A stretch of DNA of 34,644 bases from JAKEGK01 sp050116575 (GCA_050116575.1 JASFOJ010000037.1:1-34644); one strand, 5' to 3'; counted from the first letter of the stretch, positions 8,495 through 17,005 are shown. Notes: a model not told the origin generated them from the letters alone. Translations and numbers: made by a program.

Positions 8495-8553
8495 CAACAG
8501 CGCGATTTACCAATGAACGTCCATTTATCATTGGTAATCGTTACTCGCTGTTG
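8495..8553. repeat. Long imperfect hairpin
   Basis: The left arm CAACAGCGCGATTTACCAATGA (8495-8516) matches the reverse complement of 8528-8553 except for a few inserted bases. The central part TACCAATGA/TCATTGGTA is perfect. The loop is 11 bases. It lies about 25 bases before the paired CTTAAT box, so it is probably upstream of transcription start and either a remnant of a repeat element or a terminator of something upstream; no T run follows. Confidence 0.6.
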
Positions 8554-8578
8554 CGGGAAGGAAATCTACCCTAGTATT

Positions 8579-8595
8579 CTTAATTGTGGCTTAAT
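8579..8595 (+). promoter_or_regulatory. PmrA/QseB-type operator upstream of the regulator gene
   Basis: The sequence is CTTAAT, five bases, CTTAAT. This exactly matches the direct-repeat half-sites known for PmrA and QseB, which belong to the same subgroup of OmpR-family regulators as the gene that follows at 8733. A TATATA at 8610-8615 could be the -10, with the second half-site in the -35 area. Together these suggest that the operon activates its own transcription. Confidence 0.75.
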
Positions 8596-8721
8596 ACAGC
8601 CGATGACAATATATAGCCAAAGGACCAGGACCGATTCCCGGGCCATTTGTAGTGGGTGCTGGGAGTTTGCGAGTTTTAGCTGCCAGGTGTTATCAATTAA
8701 TAAATGAATCAATGAGTTAAT

Positions 8722-8725
8722 GAGG
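8722..8725 (+). promoter_or_regulatory. Ribosome binding site setting the regulator start
   Basis: GAGG is 7 bases before ATG 8733 but one base before ATG 8727. Only the second leaves room for initiation, so 8733 is the start. Confidence 0.65.
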
Positions 8726-8732
8726 TATGGCC

Positions 8733-9395
8733 ATGCGCGTATTGCTGGTGGAAGACGACGAGCTGTTGGGTGACGGACTGCGGGCCGGCCTCAAGCAAAC
8801 AGGTTATACCGTTGACTGGGTTATCGACGGCCAAAGCGCGGAAAGCGCCCTAACCGATAATGAATTCGACCTGGTGGTCCTGGATATCAATTTGCCCCGT
8901 ATGTCCGGGCTGGAAGTGCTGCGCAATCTTCGCAAGCGCGGTCAGACGATACCGGTATTGATTCTCACTGCGCGTGACAGTATTCCCGATCGCGTCGAGG
9001 GCCTGGATAGCGGCGCCGATGACTACCTGGTTAAGCCGGTGGATCTGGACGAATTGTGTGCTCGTTTGCGGGTGTTGCAGCGCCGTTCCGCGGGCCGCTC
9101 GGACCCGGTTATCCAGTATGGCGATCTGACGCTGGACCCGGCGGCGCACCGGGTAACGGTCAATAACAAGCCGGTCAGCCTGTCCATGCGAGAGTTCGTG
9201 CTGCTGCAGCATTTACTGGAAAACGTGGGACGCGTTATTCCCCGTGCCCGCCTGGAGCAGAAACTGTACGGCTGGGAGGGCGAAGTGGAAAGTAATTCGC
9301 TGGAAGTGTTCATTCACCATCTGCGCAAAAAGCTCGGTTCCAACTTGATACACACCGTGCGGGGTGTGGGTTACATGATTGAGCAAGAACCTTGA
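8733..9395 (+). CDS. OmpR-family response regulator, QseB/PmrA-like
   Basis: A 220-residue DNA-binding response regulator. The receiver domain starts MRVLLVEDDELLGDGL, with the acidic pocket Asp8/Asp9, phospho-Asp51 in VVLDINLPRMSG, a Thr in LILTARD and the Lys in DDYLVKPVD. The C-terminal winged helix-turn-helix has LSMREFVLLQHLLENVGRV, the recognition helix region SNSLEVFIHHLRKKLG and the wing IHTVRGVGYMI. This shape and the short linker place it with QseB and PmrA. It overlaps the kinase gene by four bases and is preceded by a matching operator at 8579. No lipid A modification or flagellar target gene is in the window, so its regulon beyond itself cannot be read here. Confidence 0.92.
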   Translation: MRVLLVEDDELLGDGLRAGLKQTGYTVDWVIDGQSAESALTDNEFDLVVLDINLPRMSGLEVLRNLRKRGQTIPVLILTARDSIPDRVEGLDSGADDYLVKPVDLDELCARLRVLQRRSAGRSDPVIQYGDLTLDPAAHRVTVNNKPVSLSMREFVLLQHLLENVGRVIPRARLEQKLYGWEGEVESNSLEVFIHHLRKKLGSNLIHTVRGVGYMIEQEP

Positions 9396-10831
9396 GAAAT
9401 TCCATCCGCCGGCGTCTACTCGCCAACCTCCTCATTACCATTGCCTTTGTCAGCCTGATTACCCTGGGGCTGAGCTATAACGACGCCCGTCACGAAGTGC
9501 AGGAATTGTTTGATGCCCAGATGGCGCAATCAGCCAGGGTGTTGCAGGCATTGTTGTTGCCAAGGCTGGAGACAGGAACCACCGAGGAACTGCAGACATT
9601 AATTGAAACCTATACCCAGGTCCCGGCGATGACCCGGCCGCGGGAAAACGATGATGAGGCCCATGCCTTCGGGCACGAATACGAACGCAAACTGGCGTTT
9701 CAGGTTTGGGACCGCAAACAAAAGTTGCTGCTGTATTCAGCCATGTCACCCACCAATGCGCTATCTAATGAATCGCTGGCGCCCGAGAACCGAGGTTTTT
9801 CCGATGAAGTTGTGGGTGCCTATGACTGGCGGGTATTTTCCTTGTGGGATGAATCGGATCAATACCTGATCCAGGTTGGCGAGCGTTACGACGTTCGCAA
9901 CGAATTAATTACCCAGATCAGCCGCCAGTTAATCACGCCGTCGCTGGTGTCGCTGCCGTTTCTGGGGTTAATGATCTGGGTGGGTATCGGTCGTGGCCTG
10001 CGACCGGTGCAGAAGGTCACCAACGAGGTAACCCGCCGTGATCCGGAGTACCTGGAACCCCTGGCGGTAAATCCCGTGCCCACTGAAATTCGCCCCCTGG
10101 TTAGCAGCCTTAACAAGCTGTTTGAACGGCTGCACACCGCATTGGAAACCGAACGCCGTTTTACCGACGATGCCGCCCATGAGTTGAGGACGCCGCTGGC
10201 GGCGTTGAAAACCCAGGCCCAGGTGTCGTTGCGGGCAACCTCGGATGAGGAGCGACAACAGGCGCTGCGACAGGTCATTAATAGCGTTGACCGGGCGTCA
10301 CACTTGGTGGAACAAATGCTAACACTGGCACGGCTTGATCCTTCGTCATCGACGCTGATGCGGGAAAAAGTCAATGTTCACGACCTGGCGGCCGATGTGG
10401 TGGCGCAATTGGTGCCGGCTGCCATTCAGAAGAATTTAAATATCGAGATAACCGGTGACGAAACTGCCGTGGTATCCGTGGAACCGGTGAGCATGTCAAT
10501 ATTGATCCGTAACCTGGTTGATAACGCTATCCGTTACACGCCCATAGAAGGTGATGTTGTCATTAACGTAGACCGGACAGCCGATGACAAAGTCGTGTTG
10601 TCGGTATTGGATACGGGCTCGGGTATCGCCGCGGAGCTGCAGGAGCGGGTGTTTGACCGCTTTTACCGTGTGGTGGGTAACAGTTCATCGGGATGCGGCC
10701 TGGGGTTGTCGATCGTAAAACGGGTCGCTGATCTCAACGGTCTGCACATAGAATTGCGCAACCGGCGGGACGAAACAGGGCTGGTGGCCAGTGTATATTT
10801 TGACAATACCGCGCCTGCCGATAACGAATAG
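9392..10831 (+). CDS. Sensor histidine kinase, QseC/TctE-like
   Basis: A 479-residue membrane kinase, partner of the regulator at 8733. The N-terminus has a membrane helix (LLANLLITIAFVSLITLGL) and a periplasmic 2CSK_N-type sensor with the typical KLAFQVWDRKQKLLLYS and a GAYDWRVFSL stretch. A second helix (SLVSLPFLGLMIWVGIG) and a HAMP-like linker follow. HisKA has phospho-His263 in DDAAHELRTPLAAL, and the ATPase domain has NLVDNAIRYTP, LDTGSGIA and GCGLGLSIVKRV, all intact. The start codon is TTG at 9392, overlapping the regulator stop (TTGA), which implies translational coupling. The 2CSK_N sensor argues for QseC/TctE rather than PmrB as closest relative; the signal it senses is unknown. 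Confidence 0.92.
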   Translation: MRNSIRRRLLANLLITIAFVSLITLGLSYNDARHEVQELFDAQMAQSARVLQALLLPRLETGTTEELQTLIETYTQVPAMTRPRENDDEAHAFGHEYERKLAFQVWDRKQKLLLYSAMSPTNALSNESLAPENRGFSDEVVGAYDWRVFSLWDESDQYLIQVGERYDVRNELITQISRQLITPSLVSLPFLGLMIWVGIGRGLRPVQKVTNEVTRRDPEYLEPLAVNPVPTEIRPLVSSLNKLFERLHTALETERRFTDDAAHELRTPLAALKTQAQVSLRATSDEERQQALRQVINSVDRASHLVEQMLTLARLDPSSSTLMREKVNVHDLAADVVAQLVPAAIQKNLNIEITGDETAVVSVEPVSMSILIRNLVDNAIRYTPIEGDVVINVDRTADDKVVLSVLDTGSGIAAELQERVFDRFYRVVGNSSSGCGLGLSIVKRVADLNGLHIELRNRRDETGLVASVYFDNTAPADNE

Positions 10832-10912
10832 CGAACATAATTGTTTCGGCATTCACAAACAATCTACCTGGACCCGTTCCGCAAGTTTATAAGCCTCGGC
10901 GTTCCGGCAACG

Positions 10913-12622
10913 CTAGAATGACTCTTTGGTCGTAATGACCAATTGCGATTTACCGATATCGGGGCTTCCATCCAGGGGAAAGGCGACATCAAAATGAAAG
11001 ACCACGCCCCGGGACCCCCGGCTGGATGCTATGCGTAATCCGAAACCTGCGTCCCGTAACGTTCCCGTATTGACGGTAGCCGGCTCGTTGGGTGTCCAGG
11101 CGCGGCCAATATCAAAAAACGCCACGGCACCCACATAGGCCAGTTCAAACACATGCCATGAGGTATAGAAACGTTGCTCCACCGTGAACAGGTACTTACG
11201 ATCGCCGGTTTGGAAGCGTAACGGGTAACCTCTTAAACCGGTATCCCCGCCAAGCAACAATTGGTTATCCAGGTCGGCGTTTCTGGCGTATTCGGCGCTG
11301 AACGCCATGTAAAAAACCTGTTGCGGGAAATTGGGCCGGTAATATTTCGTGCTGAAGCCCACGGTGGTGTTGTTTGCGGTTCCGTGGGTGATCCGGCCGC
11401 TGGTATAGGGGTTAAATAACAACAGTTGATTGTCGGTAAGTTGAAACGGCGTGTTGGCGCTTAAACTGAAAATCACCGCTTCATCGTTGGCGGTAAAAAC
11501 TTTATCCGACCAGCCCAATTTGGCGTGTATTTCCGTTCCCAGGTTGATGTCTTCTGTGCGTCTGATTTGATGGATATGGGTCGTACGGATCATGCGGTCT
11601 TCGTACACTTCCAGGCCCACCCACGGATAGCGAAAGTCCCGGTCAGCGGGTAGCTCCGCATCGGGATAGGTGTCGGCGGGCGTGAAACTGTCAATGGTTT
11701 TGTCAAACCCAAAACGCCAGCGGTAAACGAGGTTATCATGCTGGCGCTGCGACAGGCCCCAGAAATAGGAAAAATCCTGTGAGTAATGATCGAATTCGCT
11801 TACCGTTTCGCCAAACGCGTAAATGGGATCCCGCCGTTGGTCGGTGTAAGCGGAAAGACCCAGGGACCACTTGGTGGTTAGGGAAAAAAAGGGTCGCTCA
11901 AAATCAACGGATTTGGTAATGCCGTCGCTTTTACTATTGTAGGCCAGTGCCAGCTGATTATAGCTGCCCCACAAATGCCGGTCGTTGTATTCAAACAGGG
12001 ATTCGGTACGGTCAATATTGGAACTGGCTTTGAATTTGAGGTCTTTGCCGTAGCCAAGTAAATTGGATTCCTGGATTTCGCTGCTGATCTTGTTGCTGCC
12101 TCCTTCCCGCGAAAAGTGCACGCTTCCCGTAAATGTCCAGGTATCTCGGGTGTCGACCAGGATATCCACCGTGTTGGTGTCTTCATGGTAAGCAATAGGC
12201 TTAATGGAGGCGTCATAGAGATACTTGTTGGTGCGCAGCAGCCGCGCCGATTCCTGTAATGAGCGAAGGGAATAAACGTCTCCGGACTTAAACAGCAGTT
12301 GATCGCGAATGACCGATTCCTGGGTCACAATATGCAGCCTGTTGGCGAGCCGGAACAGCGCGATGTCCTCTTCCGGTTTGCTGGGGTCAAACACGTTCTC
12401 GCGCTTGATAATAACTTTACCGATTTTGGCTTTGTTTTGTTGTAAGGTAAGGTGGTCGGGAATATTGTACGTATCACTTGCCGCCAGCAAAGGGGGTGGT
12501 AATAACGCATTCGTCGGTTGCGGATCGGTGAGTCGAAACGGCGAGTTATCACCGTATACCGGCAGCGACAGCCAGCAGCTTGTAAAAGCAATAAAAAATA
12601 AATACCGTGATCCCGTTGCCAT
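10913..12622 (-). CDS. Omp85-superfamily outer-membrane protein (BamA/TamA-like)
   Basis: A 569-residue outer-membrane protein. A signal peptide (YLFFIAFTSCWLSLPVYG) is followed by a Pro/Leu-rich linker, a POTRA-like region (IGKVIIKRENVFDP... VIRDQLLFKSGDVYSLRSL... VDILVDTRDTWTF) and a C-terminal beta-barrel rich in alternating strands. The barrel carries the Omp85 signature GGDTGLRGYPLRF and ends in KSQLVITTKESF, whose final Phe is typical of barrel proteins. It is shorter than BamA (about 800 residues, five POTRA), so it is one of the smaller Omp85/patatin-barrel-like members of unknown cargo. The start at 12622 is chosen because it puts the signal peptide at the N-terminus; an open frame to ATG 12772 would add 50 residues of unlikely sequence. 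It is convergent with the kinase and divergent from purT. Confidence 0.85.
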   Translation of the reverse strand: MATGSRYLFFIAFTSCWLSLPVYGDNSPFRLTDPQPTNALLPPPLLAASDTYNIPDHLTLQQNKAKIGKVIIKRENVFDPSKPEEDIALFRLANRLHIVTQESVIRDQLLFKSGDVYSLRSLQESARLLRTNKYLYDASIKPIAYHEDTNTVDILVDTRDTWTFTGSVHFSREGGSNKISSEIQESNLLGYGKDLKFKASSNIDRTESLFEYNDRHLWGSYNQLALAYNSKSDGITKSVDFERPFFSLTTKWSLGLSAYTDQRRDPIYAFGETVSEFDHYSQDFSYFWGLSQRQHDNLVYRWRFGFDKTIDSFTPADTYPDAELPADRDFRYPWVGLEVYEDRMIRTTHIHQIRRTEDINLGTEIHAKLGWSDKVFTANDEAVIFSLSANTPFQLTDNQLLLFNPYTSGRITHGTANNTTVGFSTKYYRPNFPQQVFYMAFSAEYARNADLDNQLLLGGDTGLRGYPLRFQTGDRKYLFTVEQRFYTSWHVFELAYVGAVAFFDIGRAWTPNEPATVNTGTLRDAGFGLRIASSRGSRGVVFHFDVAFPLDGSPDIGKSQLVITTKESF

Positions 12623-12852
12623 CAGTGGTGCGGTGTGTTCAATATTTTCGTTGTCTGCATCCGTTGAGCCGGCCTGATTAAATTTGGTACAACGGTAGCA
12701 TGAAGCATGTTTTATTAAGGATATCAATGCAACGTTTAAACCATGTATCTGTTCCGGCATGGCAGCGTGCATGCGGAATCCCAGAGTTTAGTCTGATGTG
12801 CTGAAAAAACGATCAAATTATTATCATAAAAAAACCCGGGCGGAGTCTTATC

Positions 12853-14052
12853 ATGGAAATCGGTACACCAGGATCCAGCTGTAGTACAAAAGTTTTATTA
12901 TTGGGCAGTGGCGAACTGGGCAAAGAGGTCATTATCGCCTTACAACGCCTCGGCGTCGAAGTGATTGCCGTCGATCGCTATGCCAATGCGCCCGGTCACC
13001 AGGTGGCGGATCATGCCTGTACTATTGACATGACCGATGGTAACGCATTGAGTTCCCTCATCGAACAGATTGCCCCACAGATCGTGGTACCGGAAATCGA
13101 AGCTATCGCTACGGATACCCTGGTCGATATCGAGTCCGAGACGTCCATTGAAGTGATCCCCACTGCCCGCGCCGCGCAGCTGACCATGAACCGTGAAGGT
13201 ATCCGCCGTCTTGCCGCGGAGCAACTGGAATTGCGCACGTCACGTTACGCCTTTGCTGAGAGCCTGAATCAGCTGGGTATGGCCATTGATTCTGCGATTG
13301 GTTATCCCTGTATTGTAAAACCGGTTATGTCATCCTCCGGCAAGGGCCAGTCGCTGGTGGAGCAGCCGGAAGATCTGGAGCGGGCGTGGAACTATGCCGC
13401 CAGCGCCGGCCGGGTCAATCGTGGCAAGGTGATCGTAGAAGAGAAGGTAGATTTTGACTATGAGATCACCTTGTTGACCGTACGTGCCGTCAACGACAGC
13501 GGTGACGTTGAAACCTGCTTTTGCGATCCCATAGGCCACGTGCAGAAAAACGGCGACTATGTCGAGAGCTGGCAACCCCAGCCCATGTCCCCTAACGCGT
13601 TGAAAAGCGCCCAACAAATTGCCGCCAAAGTTACCGGTGAACTCGGCGGCCGGGGTATTTTTGGCGTGGAGCTGTTCGTCAAGGGCGATGACGTGTGGTT
13701 CAGTGAAGTGAGTCCCCGCCCCCATGATACCGGCATGGTGACTATGATCAGCCAGCACCAGAGCGAATTCGCCCTGCACGCCCGTGCCATTCTGGGATTG
13801 CCCGTGGATACCCGCTTGCGGTCACCGGGCGCCAGCGCGGTGATCTATGGTGGTTTTGACGGCGCGCCGGTGGTTTACCGGGGCATCGACGCGGCGTTAC
13901 GGGTCCCGCAAACGGAAATTCGCCTGTTTGGCAAGCCCGAAGCATTTACCACCCGGCGCATGGGTGTTGCGCTCGCCTATGGCGATAATATCGATGATGC
14001 GCGCGATCGTGCCAAACGCGCTGCGGCCCACATTCAGGTGGTTCAACAATAG
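12853..14052 (+). CDS. purT: Formate-dependent GAR transformylase (PurT)
   Basis: A 399-residue ATP-grasp enzyme that makes formylglycinamide ribonucleotide from GAR, formate and ATP, step three of purine synthesis. The N-terminal fold has VLLLGSGELGKEVIIALQRLG and AVDRYANAPGHQVAD, then PEIEAIATDTLVDIE. The ATP-grasp core shows YPCIVKPVMSSSGKGQS and IVEEKVDFDYEITLLTVR. The metal and substrate end reads GIFGVELFVKGDDVWFSEVSPRPHDTGMVT. Length and order match the E. coli enzyme (392 residues). GGAG precedes the ATG. I see no clear PurR operator. Two genes of unrelated type (VWA, J-domain) follow at short spacing. Confidence 0.96.
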   Translation: MEIGTPGSSCSTKVLLLGSGELGKEVIIALQRLGVEVIAVDRYANAPGHQVADHACTIDMTDGNALSSLIEQIAPQIVVPEIEAIATDTLVDIESETSIEVIPTARAAQLTMNREGIRRLAAEQLELRTSRYAFAESLNQLGMAIDSAIGYPCIVKPVMSSSGKGQSLVEQPEDLERAWNYAASAGRVNRGKVIVEEKVDFDYEITLLTVRAVNDSGDVETCFCDPIGHVQKNGDYVESWQPQPMSPNALKSAQQIAAKVTGELGGRGIFGVELFVKGDDVWFSEVSPRPHDTGMVTMISQHQSEFALHARAILGLPVDTRLRSPGASAVIYGGFDGAPVVYRGIDAALRVPQTEIRLFGKPEAFTTRRMGVALAYGDNIDDARDRAKRAAAHIQVVQQ

Positions 14053-14108
14053 TGCGCGCTGACTGTCTACTTATTTTAACGAGTTGTAAGTAACCGGTTT
14101 AACCTGTT

Positions 14109-14813
14109 ATGAGTAAGGATTCCAAAAACCTGACCCGTTCATCCCGCCAGGACATCGACGCATTTCTCAGCAAGGCAGCGCAGGTCCCGGCGATGAAGAA
14201 ACCCGGCGAAAAAGGCCGCCTCATTTTCGCCATGGATGCCACCGCCAGCCGGGAAGCCTCCTGGGATCGCGCCTGTCAATTGCAGGGGGAAATGTTCCAG
14301 GAAACTGCGGCGCTGGGCGGCCTTGATATACAGTTGTGCTATTACCGGGGCTTCGGCGAATTTGACGCCTCGCCCTGGCTGGACAATTCCCAGGATTTAT
14401 TACGGCGCATGACATCGGTAAGTTGTCTCGGCGGCCGCACGCAAATTGACAAGGTGCTAAACCACGCGATCAAGGAAACCCGGCAGCAGAAAATCAACGC
14501 GCTGGTGTTTGTGGGCGATTGCCTGGAAGAGGATATCGATGAACTGTGCCGTCATGCCGGCGAACTGGCGTTGCTGGGCGTACCGGTGTTTTTGTTTCAC
14601 GAAGGCTTTGATCCCGTGGCGGCGATGGGTTTCCGGCAGATCGCCCAACTCACCAATGGCGCTTATTGCTCCTTTGACAGCAATAGTGCGCAACAGCTGA
14701 AGGAATTGTTGGGTGCCGTAGCCGTTTATGCCGCCGGCGGCCGCAAGGCGCTGGAAAACTTCAATAAGCGCCACGGCAAAGTGGTGCTGCAGTTAACCGG
14801 GCAAAAATCCTGA
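14109..14813 (+). CDS. VWA-domain protein of unknown function
   Basis: A 234-residue protein with no signal peptide, predicted cytoplasmic. It has a von Willebrand factor A-like fold: strand GRLIFAMDATASRE provides a MIDAS-like D-x-T-x-S (Asp43, Thr45, Ser47), then ELGGLDIQLCYYRGF-type strands, GGRTQIDKVLNHAIKE with the second metal Thr, and ALVFVGDCLEEDIDELCRH with the Asp of the third MIDAS motif. Similar proteins occur beside J-domain genes in other bacteria, and here a membrane J-domain protein starts 10 bases after the stop. It starts 56 bases after purT, so all three may be one transcript. A substrate-recruiting role with the J protein is a guess. Confidence 0.8.
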   Translation: MSKDSKNLTRSSRQDIDAFLSKAAQVPAMKKPGEKGRLIFAMDATASREASWDRACQLQGEMFQETAALGGLDIQLCYYRGFGEFDASPWLDNSQDLLRRMTSVSCLGGRTQIDKVLNHAIKETRQQKINALVFVGDCLEEDIDELCRHAGELALLGVPVFLFHEGFDPVAAMGFRQIAQLTNGAYCSFDSNSAQQLKELLGAVAVYAAGGRKALENFNKRHGKVVLQLTGQKS

Positions 14814-14823
14814 GAGGACGGCG

Positions 14824-15585
14824 TTGCGTACCCTGGTTATACTCCTTGCCGTTATCGCCTTAATGTGGATTATCCGCATATTGCTGCGCCGTTCTTCCCT
14901 GGATTTTAAAAAACTGGGCCGCAATGCGGTGGTCGCGTTGATTGGCGTGTTGTTTTTATTCCTGCTGATGACCGGCCGCCTGAGCTGGATATTTGCTTTA
15001 GCCGCGGCGGCTGTGCCGGCGTTATATCGCTTATTACCACTGATTCGTTACGTACCCATCTTGCGCAACCTTTATCGCCGTTACCAGGCCCGGCAAGGTC
15101 CAGGCAACGCTGGCGCTGGGCCTGCAGGGCAGTCATCCAGTGTGCAATCTGACTATCTGCGCATGACATTAAATCACGACAGCGGTGAAATGGATGGTGA
15201 AATATTGCAGGGGCAGTTCCAGGGCCAGCGTTTGCAGGCCCTGTCACTGACACAGTTGCTGGCGTTATTGCAGGAAGTGCAACAGGACCAGGATTCGTTG
15301 TCATTGTTAGTTGCCTTTCTGGACCGTCATCATGAAGACTGGCGTGAGCAGGCCGACGCCGCGCACGATACTTATGGGCAGGATACGTCACGACAAGCCG
15401 CTGGCAGCGAGATGACGAAACAGGAAGCCTATGAAATATTGGGTTTGCCGGAACATGCTGATGAAAAGGACGTTATCCAGGCGCACCGCCGGTTAATGCA
15501 AAAGCTGCATCCGGATCACGGCGGCTCCACTTATCTGGCGGCTAAAATTAATCTTGCCAAGGATGTTCTGTTGGGAAAGACCTAA
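14824..15585 (+). CDS. Membrane-anchored J-domain co-chaperone
   Basis: A 253-residue protein with a TIM14/DjlA-like layout. Two hydrophobic N-terminal segments (LVILLAVIALMWIIRILL, then VVALIGVLFLFLLM, LSWIFALAAAAVPALY) anchor it in the inner membrane. A Gln/Leu-rich middle region follows, with LSLTQLLALLQEVQQDQDSL. The C-terminal J-domain starts EAYEILGLPEHAD and carries the DnaK-stimulating HPD at His229 (KLHPDHGGS). It begins with TTG; GAGAGGA overlapping the stop of the preceding gene is a good ribosome site. The tight link to the VWA gene suggests they work together, perhaps presenting membrane-proximal substrates to DnaK. Confidence 0.85.
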   Translation: MRTLVILLAVIALMWIIRILLRRSSLDFKKLGRNAVVALIGVLFLFLLMTGRLSWIFALAAAAVPALYRLLPLIRYVPILRNLYRRYQARQGPGNAGAGPAGQSSSVQSDYLRMTLNHDSGEMDGEILQGQFQGQRLQALSLTQLLALLQEVQQDQDSLSLLVAFLDRHHEDWREQADAAHDTYGQDTSRQAAGSEMTKQEAYEILGLPEHADEKDVIQAHRRLMQKLHPDHGGSTYLAAKINLAKDVLLGKT

Positions 15586-15627
15586 AATGGGTAATACCCG
15601 TCCCGCTTTTTGGGGCGTTGCGCAGGA

Positions 15628-15921
15628 TTATTCATCCGGCTTTTTATCCTTGGGCTTTTTTGGCGTAATGGGTACCACCACGTTGTTTTGCGGCTCATCG
15701 GCGAAGCGCGGGCGTGACTGGGAAGACGTTCCTTTTTCCTCGAGTAATTCCGATTCGCGGGAGGTAATCATTTGCAGGCAATCGCGGATTCCCTGGATGG
15801 TCTGTTCCGACAACGGGTGTTTCATACCGGGTGGTGTTACCGTATCCCGGGCGATATCGGTCAGTACACGTTTGCACATGGCCAATACACGCTGTTCCTT
15901 GGTCAGTTCATCAGAAGACAT
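15628..15921 (-). CDS. Conserved small hypothetical protein
   Basis: A 97-residue cytoplasmic protein starting MSSDELTKEQRVLAMCKRVL. The N-terminal two thirds looks helical and conserved-like (DIARDTVTPPGMKHPLSEQT), and the last 30 residues are a low-complexity Pro/Lys tail. I know of similar short gammaproteobacterial proteins but not of an assigned function; no catalytic motif is visible. GGGAG lies a few bases before the ATG. It is convergent with the J-domain gene, with 42 bases between the stops. Confidence 0.75.
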   Translation of the reverse strand: MSSDELTKEQRVLAMCKRVLTDIARDTVTPPGMKHPLSEQTIQGIRDCLQMITSRESELLEEKGTSSQSRPRFADEPQNNVVVPITPKKPKDKKPDE

Positions 15922-16196
15922 GGGGAAACTCCCTGCAATATAAGGTTGTATAGAGGGGATATTGTGACATAATTCAGGAAGGTATCGCTAATAGCATTTG
16001 CAACCCCCGTTATTGCCTAAATGGGAAACGATGATCCGCTATCAATTCGTGAAAATGCGTGTTGGAGAATGTCAGTCACCCCTGGTGAAATACTCAATCA
16101 CAGGTCAAAAATGCGTAAAATCCCTGTTTTGCAGGGTAAACCGTGCCTTTGCCGGGTGTTTTTGCAATAACGGGGTCAATAGACGCTAGAAATTAA

Positions 16197-16271
16197 ATGA
16201 ACAGCCAGTGGCGACAACAATTCATCGAAACCAGCGGCAAATTCAGCATTCCCCGGCTTGAGACCCCATGA
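16197..16271 (+). CDS. Possible 24-residue leader peptide coupled to the metallopeptidase
   Basis: ATG 16197 opens a 24-codon frame (MNSQWRQQFIETSGKFSIPR..., ending ETP) whose TGA at 16269-16271 overlaps the ATG of the next gene in an ATGA arrangement. Such overlap often couples translation. No strong ribosome site is seen and no homologue is recognised. The next gene itself lacks a clear ribosome site, which makes coupling plausible. It could also be chance. Confidence 0.3.
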   Translation: MNSQWRQQFIETSGKFSIPRLETP

Positions 16272-17005
16272 TTTCCAGTCAACAATTGGTATTGCCTCTC
16301 TATGAGAATGATTTCCTTATCCGCCGCAGCGGGCGCGCCAAATATTTGCGCATTAATATTACTTCCGTGGGGCAAGTGGAAGTGGTCGTGCCAAAACGCG
16401 TTTCCCCGCAACAGGTGCATGAATTTATTCGTCAAAAACAATCCTGGATCGAGCAGACCCGGCAGCAGATTAAGAGTCAGCGCGGTGGGGAGCTGGATTC
16501 GCACATGCCAAGCAGCATATATCTGCGCGCCGTCGACCAGACCTGGCAGATTCGCTATCAGCCGGGACAAAACAAACCGTTACGCCACAAGGCAATCGAT
16601 GCCGGCACCGGTCAATTGGCGATAAGTTATGTGGCGCAAAGCGAGGTTGCCGGGCGGTTGTCGCACTGGTTGTCCGGCAAGGCACGGTCCATTCTGATTC
16701 CCTGGCTAAATGCCGTTAGCGAAGAAACCGGTTTGCCCTATAACAAAGTGGCTGTCCGCGGCCAGAAAACCCGCTGGGGCAGTTGTTCATCGCGCCACAA
16801 TATCAACCTCAACCGCTGTTTACTATTTCTGCAACCAGAGCTGGTGCGTTATTTGATGGTTCACGAACTGTGTCACACGCGACATATGAATCATTCGCGC
16901 CGTTTCTGGGCGCTGGTCGAGAAATTTGTGCCCGACTATCAAGAGCGCGAGCGGCAAATCAATAATGCCACTTATCAAATTCCCGGTTGGGCGCTGCGCG
17001 GATAA
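16268..17005 (+). CDS. YgjP-type metal-dependent peptidase (M48-like, DUF45)
   Basis: A 245-residue protein of the YgjP/DUF45 family. Early motifs FLIRRSGRAKYLRINI and VVPKRVSPQQVHEFIRQKQSWI are typical of the family N-terminus. The catalytic centre is GQKTRWGSCSSRHNINLN followed by LMVHELCHTRHMNHSRRFW, giving HExxH plus a third His for zinc. No signal peptide is present, so it is cytoplasmic. The physiological substrate of the family is not known to me. Its start overlaps the possible leader peptide at 16197, and the next gene begins 166 bases downstream. Confidence 0.9.
   Translation: MISSQQLVLPLYENDFLIRRSGRAKYLRINITSVGQVEVVVPKRVSPQQVHEFIRQKQSWIEQTRQQIKSQRGGELDSHMPSSIYLRAVDQTWQIRYQPGQNKPLRHKAIDAGTGQLAISYVAQSEVAGRLSHWLSGKARSILIPWLNAVSEETGLPYNKVAVRGQKTRWGSCSSRHNINLNRCLLFLQPELVRYLMVHELCHTRHMNHSRRFWALVEKFVPDYQERERQINNATYQIPGWALRG

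Larger units (their letters stand above)
8178..8732. other. Regulatory gap upstream of the two-component operon
   Basis: About 555 bases with no convincing gene. A 99-codon open frame at 8408-8707 runs through two inverted repeats and resembles no protein, so it is rejected. The gap holds the ApbE promoter side, the inverted repeats at 8404-8466 and 8495-8553, and the paired CTTAAT box at 8579-8595. A possible -10 (TATATA, 8610-8615) lies 15 bases beyond the box. Confidence 0.6.

Noticed and set aside
8408..8707. 99-codon frame upstream of the response regulator
   Set aside because: It runs through two inverted repeats and the operator, and encodes nothing recognisable.
15998..16189. 63-codon frame between the small hypothetical and the metallopeptidase
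   Set aside because: No family resemblance, Cys-rich odd composition, and no ribosome site.
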